A stretch of DNA of 64,000 bases from Deroplatys truncata (lineage: Eukaryota > Arthropoda > Insecta > Mantodea > Mantidae), in assembly GCA_030765065.1 (NCBI GenBank), contig CM060975.1, positions 165,326,993 through 165,390,992 of the forward strand, written 5' to 3'. The notes beneath the pieces are model-generated. The model saw only the letters and a program-made list of their open reading frames with translations. It was not told the DNA's origin and did not search any database. Position 1 is the stretch's first letter, and each line of letters opens with the position of its first letter. Below, piece by piece: positions 44,925-56,541 of the stretch. The position numbers and the translations under genes were made by a program.

Positions 44925-45510
44925 TCTACAGAGGTAGAGGAAGTACTATACTCACATACAATTCTAGGTGTATCTAGATTTCGCCGGAAATACATGCTTT
45001 GAGGTCTCTTGAAACAAAAAACGGGCTTTCTTGACATTTTCATGGTATTTGCTTGAAATCCTTAGTGAACATACCCGCAGAATCTTCGGCGAACACCTAT
45101 GCTGTCTTCTTCATTCTAAATTAATCTTGGATAGTTTTCTATAACCGGTAAACCATAAGTGACACACAGAGGCTTGCTATATGCAAAGTTTAAAACTTCT
45201 AAAGCATACATTTATGTCATATGTACTTGTGTTACTTTAAGCATTTCTAAGATATTCATTATTGTTTGCTTCAGTTTTCCAATACAGGAATATTACAGGA
45301 ATAAAGTCGCTATACGCTTTGTTTCTCGTGAGATTTTATTCTTAAAATCCTGAATAATTGACTATCATTTCAGACTGCTGTATCCCTCTAGTAAAAACTA
45401 CAAAATGTGTAATTACCATTTTTGCTAACATTTACCTCGATCATGAATAACATGAATAACATGAAGGATAGCAAAATAAGCTTTCGTAAGAAGAATTTGT
45501 AGAAGAGATA
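44925..45510 (+). repeat. Dispersed ~0.8-kb repeat, copy F (internally shortened)
   Basis: Early and late landmarks are present in plus orientation (AGAGGTAGAGGAAGTA, CCGGAAATACATGCTTTGAG, ACCGGTAAACCATAAGTG, TTTCTAAGATATTC, TTTCTCGTGAG, TACCTCGATCATGAA, AATAAGCTTTCGTAAG). The central GTGAACAGCATAAC/TAACGATTTTGA portion is missing. Confidence 0.6.
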
Positions 45511-45985
45511 TAAAAATAAAATATAGCAGTTGAAGATCATTTTTTGTTTGTTGGTTTGTTTGTTTTTAATTGATTTTTTAGTTAGATCTCACATTATTTT
45601 GCTTTTGCAGTGGACAGGTGGTTGTAAAGTGTGTCTCATTAGGTAAGTGTTTCTTATCTAGCTACTTCAGTGTATCTTACGAAAACTATTGTTCTTAATA
45701 CCTATGCATTTCATTGACTTACTCATTTATAAATACCACTATTTTCATTATGAAGTATTTGAATAAAATAAAGAAACTATACTTTAAATGACAACATAAT
45801 ATAGCAAATACTCTGGTTCTATAAAAATAAAGAAGGTATATGTGGCTATTTGAAAAAAAATATTACATTATCTGTTTTCTAGGTAGCATGTTTTGTAACT
45901 TTATTATTCAGATGGCAGGCTTTCAATTGTATCGACCATATGTATTTTACTTCATTGTTATGTTTGTGGTTAGAGGAATAAGAGA
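45511..45985. other. AT-rich non-coding stretch, nothing recognised
   Basis: No supported gene or repeat was found. Confidence 0.5.
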
Positions 45986-46062
45986 CAGTAAAGTCCCGAT
46001 TATCCGACTTAAACGGGCCGTGGCTTGGTCAAATTATCCGAAAGCGGGCGACGCGTAAAACA
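45986..46062. mobile_element. pogo/Tigger-like transposon end
   Basis: CAGTAAAGTCCCGATTATCC followed by further TTATCCG repeats resembles the terminal repeat of pogo/Tigger DNA transposons (CAGT..A.TC.CGATTATCCG). Only one end is seen. The remainder is absent or cut off by the LTR element that starts at about 46,199. Confidence 0.6.
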
Positions 46063-46198
46063 ACAAACATGACATTTAAATCTGACAAAATAAATATCAT
46101 ATTTCAAAAACAACATATGTACTACCATTGAGTCAGTGTTTCTAACACTTAAATACTATCAATCTAATTACATAATATAAATTCAATAACAGCCCGCC

Positions 46199-46806
46199 TT
46201 AAAGCAATATATGTATAATATAACATACAAAATGTATGTAACAGTCGTTGCATTATGTTTACATTATTATGTATATGTTTAATAATGTTATGTGAATGTA
46301 TTAAGTAATTTAATAATGTAGGAGCTGTGAGAATATAGGCCAAAAGCTGCTAACAATGAGGTTACCTTGAGGCAATAATGAATTGGAGAGTAGTAATACT
46401 ACTAGTAAATCTTGGAGCAAAAATAATGTAATTTTTGTGACAGTTTATAAATAGCCAATCAACGACCAGAAAAAAGCTTAAGTTCAATGAGGGTATTCTA
46501 TTAGAGTAGGATTAGCCAATCAGAGACTTGAAATACAGAAATTTACAAATTCAAGCGGTAGAAATCAGTTCAGTTGCTTGTGGACAGCGTTCCTAACTGG
46601 ACGCGAGATGCGTCCTCAAGAAGTTTAATACGTATTCAGTGCGAGACGAAAATTAATAACGGCAATATTTTAAAGTTTACCTGCTAAAATGTGCAAGTAA
46701 TTAATAAATAATCTCACAGCTCTCTATATCAGTGAAGTGTTATTTAATCGTGTCAAGGATTAATAAAAGGAGTGAAGTAAAAGATTATAATTTGTGTAAG
46801 CTTACA
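46199..46806 (+). repeat. 5' LTR
   Basis: TATAAATA at 46446-46453, then GTTCAGTTGCTTG initiator-like sequence near 46,568 and AATAAA signals near 46,702 and 46,760. It ends GTGTAAGCTTACA. It resembles 48922-49528 closely (visible mismatches every 10-30 bases), so the insertion is not recent. Confidence 0.85.
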
Positions 46807-47295
46807 ATACAATCCAACTACTTCAAATTGACGCCCAAAGCCTGGTGCAAATAACGTAACAATGAACCTTCTCAAATTGGCACCTAAACGTGGGGCCAGA
46901 ATAGGCGAGAATAGCTGAAAAGAAGACATCAACAAACTTTAGAGAACTTCAGAAAACTCCATAGAACTTCAGATAAATTTAAAAAAAATCATCAACAACA
47001 TCACCCAAGGACAGCAACAATTCTTTCAGGAGTACGGGGAACGCAGTCAACAATTCAACAACAATCTACGAGGGAACATCAGAATAAAAAGGTTTACTAA
47101 ATACAGCCAGAACAAAATGTCAGAAAATTCCAATACTTTATACGTATATAATTGCCAAAATAGTTAATAAAATACATTGTTATTAAGCTAATTTCATGCT
47201 GTTAAGAAATGGTAAATTAAAATTGAGCAATTCCAAATAAAATATAACAAAAGAAAATATACAAAATAAAATGGAAGCAGAAAAAAAATGAAAAT

Positions 47296-48388
47296 ATGGA
47301 AGTAGGAAAGGATAGGCTAGCCAATATTGATTACAATGTAACTTTACAATCAGAGCTAGAGGAGACAAATAGGTTAGATGCAGAAGAACAGGTATCTGTA
47401 AATTCACAGGTAGGCATAGAAAAACATAGCAGTAGTATGCAAAGTCAATCACCTATACATATGTTAGTGCAGGGAACAACAAAAGAAAGAAACCCTCGGA
47501 CATCTAGTCAACAAGAGCAAGAAAATTATCAAAACAAAATATTATGTGGCTTCTAAAAGCAATAGATGAAATTTATGCAGAAACGAGAAAAGAATTGTGT
47601 AATAAGATAGATGAAATGAGAGTAGAATTAAATAATATATTCACTGAAACTAATAATAAGATAGATGAAACAAGAGTAGGGTTAAGTAATAATAAGTTAA
47701 CTGAAACCAGTAAATAGTTAAATAATAAGCTGAATGAAACTAACACAGAGCTAAATAAACTACATGAAACTAGTCAGGAAACTAAAGAAATGGAAAGTAC
47801 AAATGCAGATATTGTGCAAATATAAATAGATCTAACAATATCAAAAGTAAATACAAATGTAACTAGTTCTTTAAATGCCAATCAAATGCATGACAATAAT
47901 ACAAGTGCAGAAAAAAGTGTATCACCTTTGTTAACTAACAACACAAGAGACGCTACTGGTTTTTCCATAGCATCTGCCTCTCAAACACTAAACAATAATG
48001 ATGACACACATGTGCATGTAACAAATCAGATGTAAACTATCATTCTGTGCTCAATGAATTACCATTACCTTACTTTAATGCTTCCTTAATTCCAGTACAA
48101 TTTATACATGATCTAGTAGAATATTTTAAATTGAAAAATGTGCCTGAAGCATTAAAAATGGCACTTGTTAGAAAATGCTTGGATAACAAAACCTTAGAAT
48201 GGTTACATACGCTAGCAGACAGTAAAATGAATTTTGAAGCATTTAGAGTTTTATTTATAAATACATTTTGGAATATAACTGTGCAACATAAGATTAGGAC
48301 AGGTCTAAAATGTCTATGGCATGAGAAGAAAAAGAAAAGAAAGTATGCAGGTTATGTGTGGCACAAGAGAAAAAGAAAAAGAAAATAA
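47296..48388 (+). pseudogene. Degenerate retrotransposon gag
   Basis: Pieces in three frames. An acidic/Gln-rich start is at 47296-47556. A coiled-coil-like segment at 47541-47880 has repeats of NNKIDETRVGL/NNKLNETNTEL type broken by an in-frame stop. A gag-like capsid core at about 48047-48388 has LPLPYFNASLIPVQFIHDL, YFKLKNVPEALKMAL and LFINTFWNITVQHKIRTGL, ending in a Lys/Arg-rich tail. Arrangement and core motifs resemble insect Ty3/gypsy-like gag, where the core assembles capsids and the basic tail binds RNA. No zinc knuckle is visible. At least two frameshifts and two stops. Confidence 0.7.
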
Positions 48389-48921
48389 AGTAACTGGAAC
48401 ATAAAACGGGAAATCAATGTAATTTAAAATGTATAGTAATATATTTACTAAATGTAACCAATTCTAACGAAAGAGAGTTTAGATAAAATGATGTAATAGA
48501 AACAAAATCCATTGTTAGTAAGAAAAACATAATAAATCTGAATAGTAACTGCATTTATATTGTATAAGGTATAAATTGTTAGAAATTGTAAGAAATATAA
48601 AAATGCTTAAGAAATAAGTTGTAAAGAAAGGGTAACAGGTGTTAAATGTTTAGCACATAGGATAGTTAATAGCGGTTGTGATGGTGAATAAACAAACTTC
48701 ACTCAGGTCATTGAACACCAGGTCGTTGACCTTAAAAGTGTCGAACATGTGGTAGTACAAACTAAATATGAAGTATTCTGCTATACAAGAGTGTAGTGGA
48801 AAACCAGCGGGTATCAAATAAAAGTGACAGTGAGAAATAGCAAGTGCTATAATAAAAAGGTTAGAAGAACAAAACAAAAAGAACAATTTTAAAGTATTTC
48901 TAAAAGGGAGCAATTTGAGCT

Positions 48922-49528
48922 TTAAAGCAATATGCGTATAATATAACATATAAAACGTATGTAACAGTAATTGTATTGTATTTACATTATTATATACATG
49001 TTTAATAATATTATGTGAATGTATTAAATAATTTAATAATGTAGAAGCTATGAGAATATAGGTCAAATGTTGCTAACAATGAGGTAACCTTGAGGCAATA
49101 ATGAATTGAAAAGTAATAATGCTGCTAGTAATTCTTGGAGCAACAATAATGTAATTTTTGAGACAGTTTATAAATAGCCAATCAAAAACCAGAAAAAAAG
49201 CTTAAGTTAAATTAAGGTATTCTATTGGAGTAGGATTAGCCAATCAGAGACTTGAAAAACAGAAATTTACAAATTCAGGCGGTAGAAATCAGTTCAGTTG
49301 CTTGTAGACAGCGTTCTTAACTGGACGCGAGACGCGTCCTCACGAAGTTTAATACGTATTCAGTGTGGGATGAAAATTCATTACGACGAATATTATAAAG
49401 TTTACGTGTTAAAAGGTGCAAGTAATTAATAAATAATCTCACAGCTCTCTATATCAATGAACTGTTATTTAATCGTGTCAAGAATTAATAAAAGGAGTGA
49501 AGTAAAACATAATTTGTGTAAACCTACA
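48922..49528 (+). repeat. 3' LTR
   Basis: Direct copy of 46199-46806. A purine-rich AAAAGGGAG lies about 18 bases upstream and may be the remnant of the polypurine tract. Confidence 0.85.
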
Positions 49529-50399
49529 CTCTTCAGCCGTATCACCCCTGTTAAGAGAAACGTGTTTCTACAAATTAATACTGACGCAGCCGAGGAAAAC
49601 ATAAGTATATACAATATTTAAAGAAAACATAAAAATACAAAGTTGATTCTTGAACATTGGGGCGAAGGCCACCGAAAAGTAAAGTTTGGGCGAAGGCCAC
49701 CGAAAAGTAAAGTTGTAGCGAAGGCCACCGGGATTTGGTACCATACGTGGGCAGTTACTTCATCAAGTGTTCGGCTCCCCAACTGTAGTACTACAACAAT
49801 ACAACTCCTAAAATAATACAACTTCTTCAAATTGGCTTTCCATACGTGAAGCATCAACCTGTTTCTCACTATGTAACTCGAACAAACTATAAATGTATAG
49901 TGTATGTACCACAAAGAACATTACATAAAAACTATGTACGAAATATAATCACACCTGATGAAAAAATTTGGTAATTGGCTTTTGTTTGCAACTCTTTGAA
50001 GTTTTCTGCCAGCTAGATCTCGCAATTTTTTCATCTCTCTGATGAAGTTTTCTTCAGCTACTCTCTGTACATTGTTGAGCACAAAAAGCGGTCCATTCCC
50101 CTAGATTGCCATAATGTATTTCCCTCCGTGAGGATTCCACCTTCAGGTAACCAGCTTTTGACTCCACCCATCCGGTATCAGTTCTCTATGTGATTGATCT
50201 GAAAAACAATACAGGGACATACAAACTAACCAATGAACGGTGTTTATAATATATGTGAAATGAAGGGAAGTTTCGGATATCCCTCTATGAAAGCGCTTCG
50301 CTACGATTGATACAAAAGGATTACAAAGAATTTGCTCTTCTATAGGAAGGAATGAGTAATTATTTGCATAAGGGGTTAAACTGAAAGACAACTACGTCA
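49529..50399. repeat. Non-coding, with a short 28-bp tandem repeat
   Basis: At 49,661-49,735 a GGGCGAAGGCCACCGAAAAG unit of 28 bp occurs two and a half times. The rest is unremarkable. The sequence near 49,820-49,850 (ACTTCTTCAAATTGGC) resembles the leader of the neighbouring LTR element. Confidence 0.6.
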
Positions 50400-51080
50400 T
50401 TTACATATATGGGAACTTTCATCAGCGACATGAAGACGAAGGAGTTGTCGTTGCTACTACACGGCAATAACACAACCGCAGCAATCCAGCAATCGAGAAC
50501 AGGTCGCCCAATTTTACCTGGGCAGGATGTCAATCGCCACAGTACCTAGCCACAATGCGGTTTTACCTGTGCGATATAAGTAGTGCATACAATGTTCACA
50601 AGCTTTTGTGTTATTGGTCGATGGGCGGAGTTTAGCTTGGATCTCAGCGAATCACTTGGGCGGACATGCGTCCAAGTGGTGATCAAGCCCAATCCTGCTT
50701 ACCCTGGACGGAGCGGTCACTTGTCCAGCTAGCGACCAGCCCGATGCTGCTTAACTTGGAGAGCTTGTGATGGATAGCAGCGGTAGCCTTTAAGCCTGGG
50801 ACCCCAAGGTGTCCTTAGATAATGGATAACCCCTCCGTTGTCTTGGTGCTCTGTGGCCCAGGGTGTGCACCACATGGATGGTATGATAAAAGAGTTTCGT
50901 GGACATGGTACAGGTTCTCTCCCACACCATGTCCACGATGTATGGGAGACCGGAGTGGGTATGTAGAATAAAACCGCAGTTTTTGGCAGTTCGGCCATAT
51001 CTACTTTTGGAGAGTTAAGGTACTCTGCCAATCCAGTGGCTAGAATTATGCTCGGAAAACAGAGGTCATCACTCTGAAGG
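50400..51080. other. GC-richer segment with 12-bp hairpin
   Basis: This region is richer in G+C than its flanks, and no frame has a recognisable motif. At 50898-50909 and 50936-50947 CGTGGACATGGT pairs perfectly with its complement across a 26-base loop. It may be the remnant of a retroposon leader, because a LINE fragment follows directly. Confidence 0.5.
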
Positions 51081-51094
51081 ATTGGTGCTAGATT

Positions 51095-51625
51095 TTGTCA
51101 TATCAACATAAACAGCTCCTTTCTATTGTGGGCCACATTTTATGCACGCCAGTATACGTATTTCTTAAACCGAACAATGCTGCGCTGTTTCATTCTTGTA
51201 ACAGCTATGGCGTCCCCTTTTGGGGTTCCCTTCCAAAAGCAACACATATTCTCACAATCCAAAAAAGAATTTTAAAGGCAATTCTGAAGGTATCCATAAG
51301 AGCACCAAGTAGATACATATTCAATGAACTTAAAGTTTTGCCTATCCCATGCCTATATATTCTTGAAACCTTAAACTTCATTCATAATAATATAACTACA
51401 TTTCAAAATAACTCAGAATATCATAACTACAAGAAATCTCAATAACTTACATTTGGATAGCCACAGGTTTACAAAAAGCCTAGCAAGCATTTCCTACTGG
51501 GTATCTTAATGTATAGCAAATTAGATACTTCAATAAAAAACTTAAATAAAGAATCTTTTAAAGTTAAACTAAGAAAGCTACTTATAAAAAGGCAATATTT
51601 ACATATAAATGACTATATATAATAT
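51095..51625 (+). pseudogene. 3' fragment of a jockey/CR1-like LINE reverse transcriptase
   Basis: The 116-codon frame at 51095-51445 has the post-catalytic region typical of jockey/CR1-type reverse transcriptases: SYGVPFWG, IQKRILKAIL, FNELKVLPIPCLYILETLNFI and N..YHNY. After a frameshift it continues NLHLDSHRFTKSLASISYW and LNKESFKVKLRKLLIKRQYL to about 51,615. The catalytic palm and endonuclease are absent, so this is a 5'-truncated, decayed copy. Confidence 0.75.
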
Positions 51626-52689
51626 ATAACAAGCTTTGGAAAAGTAAACAAATCTCGGAAGTTAGCATGTTTTGCATCCTTAACCCTACACATGAAGCAT
51701 CTGTAAATATAAGAACTGTTTTATTTACATTTTTATTATGACTTTCTTTGGAACCTGAAATTCATTAAAAAAGACTACCAAGAGTGTTAAAGGGAGCAAA
51801 TGTGTGATTTTCGAAATGTTAGGCACATATCAGATTTGCATAATATTTACTCATTTCATAAACTTTTGCTTCTCTATGCCCTGTTGTAAATAATGCAGAA
51901 CATAACATGATTTGAAAAAAACATAAACCTAAAACCACCAAACATATCCATTAACAATACTGAATTAATTGAATCAATTCGAAACGAATGTACCTTGTAC
52001 TCAGCTGTATATGAAAAACCAAAACACAATAGTTCAATCCAAAAGTAAGTTTATAAAATGTTAGAGAAAAAAATTCGAAAAGTGTAGCGAGGTGGATGTG
52101 GTTTTAATGCAATTATATTCCAGAAATAAAAACCACATATAACTAATTACGAACTACAAGAAAGAAAAATGAACTCATTAAGGATATAAATGCAATATCC
52201 TTATGCATGCCTTGCAGTCATAAAGATTTACAGAATATGTTTGTTTATATTGCAAAACTGTAAGCGAATGTCACACAAAAACAAGCAAAGGCAATACTCC
52301 TGTTAGGGCAATCATTATACGGGTTTATTCGATAGATGAGATTAGCAATAAGTGATTTATTTGGCCAATACAGGTGTGCATGTGAACCTTTATTAAACGA
52401 AGGTTGTGAGGAGTCTTCATTTATTGCCACAAGGTCTCATGTATAACCCTACGTGTTTTATAATGGCAACAATATAGGCTTAATTTATGAGCATAATTTT
52501 GTATGTTCACTGTAATGGAAGAAGTTCATACGTTTTCAAGCATGTAGACTCTTAAGAGAAGGCTGTAAAGAAAATGGATGCTATAATAGTGGTCGTAAGC
52601 TGGTCGTGTATGCCATAAAGAGGTAAAAAAATCTATGGAGTGGTGAATGATAAAATATAAAAACAAAAACTGCAACAAGAGAACAAGAA
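51626..52689. other. AT-rich non-coding stretch, nothing recognised
   Basis: No supported gene or repeat was found. Confidence 0.5.
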
Positions 52690-52844
52690 AGAAAAACCTG
52701 ATGTGTTGCATTCACATAACCTTCTCTATTCTCTATCGTTTATTAGTGCTACATAAATTATTCTTACGAAATTTTATTTATCTATCTACTTCATTTTAAT
52801 CGGATAAACCTACATTATACATTTCGTTAGGATACAAAGACAAC

Positions 52845-52857
52845 AGCGATGGACAAT
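52845..52857. repeat. 13-bp imperfect SINE target duplication, left
   Basis: AGCGATGGACAAT here against AGCGATAGTCAAT at 53111-53123 (11 of 13 match). Confidence 0.65.
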
Positions 52858-53110
52858 ATCGTGGTCTAGGGGTACCAGCTAGTCTTTATTTCCCGGGGTC
52901 GCGTGTTCAAATCCGGCAGAGAGCGATGACTTCCTTCGGAAGGAAAGTAAAGCCGGTGACCCGTGTCGTAGATTTACGGTACGTAAAAGAACCTCAAGCT
53001 TGATAAAGAGACCCCTGAGCAAAATTTCCAGTCTTTCACGCCCAGTATAATGGGACGCTTAGAACAATAGTAGTTAAAGAGCGTCATAAATAAAACTAAA
53101 TTTAATGTTT
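52858..53110 (+). mobile_element. tRNA-derived SINE nested in repeat copy G
   Basis: Same family as 36090-36394. The head has an A-box-like ATCGTGGTCTAGGGG and a B-box GTGTTCAAATCC. The body has CTTCCTTCGGAAGG, AGTAAAGCCGG, CCCGTGTCGTAGA and TTCACGCCCAGTATA. The imperfect 13-bp duplication suggests an older insertion than the 36-kb copy. Confidence 0.85.
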
Positions 53111-53123
53111 AGCGATAGTCAAT
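53111..53123. repeat. 13-bp imperfect SINE target duplication, right
   Basis: See 52845-52857. Confidence 0.65.
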
Positions 53124-53364
53124 GTTTAAGATCTGGACCCTATATGTTGGCCTTAAAATTCCATACTGTTTCCATCCAATCGCGAGAAACAACTGAAAAT
53201 CGATAGGACTTAAAATAATGACAAAATATTGAACAAATCCAACCATTAGTAATGGATATTTCGGAAATGGCTGATGCTACAAAAAGGTTATTTGAAATAA
53301 ATTGTGTTTTGAAGAGATGCAAATTGTTTGAGTGGAACGTTTTCGTCTGCCGTTTTACGTTACA

Positions 53365-53376
53365 AGATTATACAAA
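53365..53376. repeat. 12-bp SINE target duplication, left
   Basis: AGATTATACAAA is repeated exactly at 53649-53660. Confidence 0.85.
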
Positions 53377-53648
53377 CCTGCCTGCTGTGCGAGAGGTCCC
53401 GGGTTCGATTACCGCTGGTGGGTGGGAATTTTTCTCTAGCCAAGATTATTTCCTATCCTCTCCAGAGTCTGGAAGCATGAATGAGAGTGCAAATGTGTGT
53501 GTGTGTGTTCTAATGATAAGAACCCAAAAAGTGCAAGAAACGTAATGACAAGAGAATACGAGTTAACACCATTGCCAATGGGAAATAAGTTCCAAAAGAA
53601 AGGCCACCGATAAGATGAATGTAGTTAAGGGCGGGGTAAAATAAAAAC
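53377..53648 (+). mobile_element. 5'-truncated tRNA-derived SINE nested in repeat copy G
   Basis: It starts within the tRNA head (B box CCGGGTTCGATTACC present, A box missing). The body matches the minus-strand SINE at 10270-10512 (TTTCTCTAGCCAAGATTATT, AGAGTCTGGAAGCATGAA, TACGAGTTAACACCATTG). It ends in an A-rich tail and is flanked by 12-bp perfect duplications. The two copies together show the family's complete head. Confidence 0.85.
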
Positions 53649-53660
53649 AGATTATACAAA
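53649..53660. repeat. 12-bp SINE target duplication, right
   Basis: Identical to 53365-53376. Confidence 0.85.
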
Positions 53661-54095
53661 ATTTCTTCCGAATAATGAAGGTTTCACAGGCTCTTCCCAG
53701 AAAATTCAAAATGATATAGACATAATGTGTATTATACATTTTATTTGTAATGCAAATGTCTTTAATATATGATTTTTTAATCAAAATCATTGGAGCAATT
53801 TATAGAAAGTAAAAAAAAATTTCAAGAATGTTGCATGTAAAAGGTAGTTTCAGGTGAGGATATTTTCTTGAAAATCTTCGTGTCGCAACTTTGGAAGGTA
53901 CTGAACCATTCAAGTTTGGATTTATCCGACTTTCGTTTCTGAGTTATGCTGTTCACAAACACACAGACACACACATACACGAACATTTTTCTAAAAATGC
54001 TTTATTTGGATTCAGGGGGTGAAATCTCGGTATCGAAGTTTTTGGTGAAATGCAGTTCCTTCTCTACCCACTATGTATGTGGTAGAGAAAGTAAA

Positions 54096-55689
54096 CTAAA
54101 GGACCAACTGCATTAAACATTTATATTTTGTAACATACTGAAGTAGGCATCTTGTTGTCTGCGTTTTACTAACAGGTGGAGATGACCAGTAAGGTCGTTT
54201 TCTACTGACTTTGTCAAAGTAAGATTGGGGTAGCAATAACAATTTGAGATGCGAGATAGCCGAAGTATAATTGTACATTTAGTAGTAGCATCTGCACTAT
54301 GCTAAGTTAAATTTCATTTAAAAAGAGTTTTTTTAATGCTCAAAGTAGTCCGGATTCGTAGAGTTCCGGGATTTATCCTTTCAAAAATGGTAAAACATTG
54401 AATTGAATGTTTAGAAATGCTACTCCTATACTGGAGGTGAGAAAGTAATAATAGTTTATACAACAAGAGAATAATCTGGATGAGTATGGCAGGAGTGAAT
54501 GTTAGTCGCACGAATGAGTGTCATTTTATGATTATCAACAAGTTGAATATAAAATGTTATGCACTATCAGCATATAAATTGTAGGAAGTAAATGATGAAA
54601 TAATTCGGCATCCATAGCTGACATAAGAGAACCTCTTCATATGTTATGAATGTTAGCTTCTGTTCCTGTATTTCATTTGTTATTACCTGGCGTGTTGAAC
54701 CGATAAGTAAGAGTCCTTTAAGCATTCCCTCCCTAGATTAGAACTGAGCTGCTGTTATGGACTATAATGTAGCCTATTATCTGCAAGGATGGAAAGTGAT
54801 TTTAAATTCAGATCTTAATTATTTTATATTTCATAACGCAGAGGCTTATGCATCTTCGTTGCTTTAGAAACAGAATATCACGAAATGGTTTAATCTTCTG
54901 TCTATCAGCCACGGTAACTTGGATATGGGTATTGGTAATTGTTATAGGAAATATGCCATTGCTATTATTGGCACGCGTGCCGTAATGCGACATTTATGTA
55001 TGATGTTGAATAATGATAATGGTACTGAATAATGGTTCATAATGGTATGAATGTTATCATGTTGTAATATTGCACGTTTGGCTTCGCTTGAACTATTATT
55101 GTTACACGAATTCCGATCCCTGTGAAATTAAAAAATAATTTCCTGTCAGACGTTCGGAATTCTGAGCCTAAAATCGTTGTCATTGTGCAACGTCTCATGC
55201 CAGAAATCATGAATTTATAGGGAGGTCTTGTTAAAAATGGTGTAGAGAAGTGGCTAACTCATCGCTCAGTGTCTGCGGACACTGCAATCAGCCAGCCGAG
55301 AGACTGTAGGGATAAACACTCCACCTTGCTCTATACAAAGATCTTCTATTGCCTTAGAAACTAAAAACCTCCAATAGTTAGACCCTTGCCCAGGGTTATG
55401 GACGAATGCTTCAGCAACAAACCTGGTGGAAGAATATTTTGACGCGGCATGTTTGCGTGAAGAAGCAACCATACTTTTGGGGTTATTACAATAGAGGGAA
55501 AGAAGGAATTCCATGCCTTAGTCGACAATCTTAGAGAGGGTACTCCGGGTCTTCCTGTTAGGGGTTTTGCGATAGAGCTGGTAAACCACCCAAGTAAAAA
55601 TGTTCTTACTCAAGCAGCTCAGAAGAGAAATAACCGGATGGATTCCAATAAGACGACGGATACAAGAAAACGGATTATGAATAAAGGTG
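54096..55689. other. Non-coding, nothing firmly recognised
   Basis: AT-rich. The last ~300 bases lead directly into LINE endonuclease remains and may be the 5' part of that LINE, but no start or promoter could be fixed. Confidence 0.4.
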
Positions 55690-55997
55690 CTGAGGAAAAA
55701 CTAAATATTATGGTCGGAACGTGAGAGGATTAACTAACAAAGAATTAGTACTAGAAAATGAACTCTTAGAGCCAATATAGCCATAGCTTTGTTCTCAGAA
55801 GCGACGTAACAATTACAAGGATCTAAGGAACTGAATCAGCATCTACTATTTTAGTCCGGGGTCTTAAAGACTCAAGGAAAGGGCAGGAACAGCTATATTA
55901 TTACATAAAAACCATAAAAAGAAAAAGTCACAGTTATACATGTATTAATAATAAATTAACAAATATTAGAATATAAACATCAAGAGGATATATGACC
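55690..55997 (+). pseudogene. RTE-like LINE, endonuclease N-terminus (segment 1 of 4)
   Basis: YGRNVRGLTNKELVLENEL, then broken ANIAI, QLQGSKELNQH and SGV blocks, match the start of apurinic-type LINE endonucleases (TWNVRGL...DI.V.TETK). Stops and frameshifts are frequent. The sequence ends at the hAT target site CTTATAAG and resumes, in the right order, at 59,175. Confidence 0.7.
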
Positions 55998-56005
55998 CTT
56001 ATAAG
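55998..56005. repeat. 8-bp hAT target-site duplication CTTATAAG, left
   Basis: Identical to 59167-59174 and fits the nTnnnnAn pattern common for hAT targets. Confidence 0.9.
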
Positions 56006-56541
56006 TAGGTCTGGGAAGTTTACGACAAATACTTTTTTTATTTTGTGTCCAAAGATGAGGCTCAGCAGAAAATATGTTTATTATGGATCATTGTAAGCCA
56101 GAAAATGGTGAGTTTTATTTGTGCTTTTTTGCCTGTTTTGGCTTACAGGTCCTTTTTTTAGCAGTTTTTTGCCTTTAACGTCTTTTTTTTGTAACTTAAG
56201 CTCTTTCAACTGCACTTTTTCTGCACAGTAGAATCTAGTCTAGTCTCAGTTCCAATTTCATTTTAACAGATATACACTAGAGCTTTGCGCAGAACTGTTA
56301 AGACGGGCGACAGCAGGTATTTTTCTCTAACAGTATATTAAGAGGACCGTTTCTATTGTATTCGTGTCATTAGCACCAGCAGAGGGATGACTTCCTGCGA
56401 GAAACTCACGTTAAATATCCCGCTATTTTTTACCAGCATCGTGATAATGATCTCAAGCAGGGGATGGGGTGGGTTGGTTGTATTCTCATCTTATGTTTCA
56501 CTGCAGTTTCACAGTTTCTGGAGGAAATTCAGACGGTAAAC

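Larger units (their letters stand above)
46199..49528 (+). mobile_element. LTR retrotransposon, gag remains only
   Basis: Two direct ~607-bp LTRs (46199-46806 and 48922-49528) flank 2.1 kb. A degenerate primer-binding region of tRNA-Lys type (TTGGCACCTAAACGTGGGGC, about 46,878-46,897) follows the left LTR. The inner part holds a broken gag-like sequence but no protease, reverse transcriptase, RNase H or integrase, so it could only have moved in trans or has lost pol by deletion. Target duplications were not found. The LTR start is uncertain by a few bases. Confidence 0.85.
52690..54095 (-). repeat. Dispersed ~0.8-kb repeat, copy G, with two nested SINEs
   Basis: Minus-orientation landmarks run from CTACTTCATTTTAATCGG (near 52,790) to TATGTATGTGGTAGAGAAAG (54,070). 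The copy is interrupted by SINEs at 52858-53110 and 53377-53648. Removing these leaves one contiguous family member. Confidence 0.75.

Noticed and set aside
43055-45043. Long Val/Met/Asp/Gly-rich or Pro/Ser/His-rich proteins
   Set aside because: They are low-complexity readings of the CAC/ATC satellite in several frames and on both strands.
49618-50391. Minus-strand frames of 80-100 codons
   Set aside because: They read through short tandem repeats and retrotransposon-flanking DNA, with no motif and no supporting signals.
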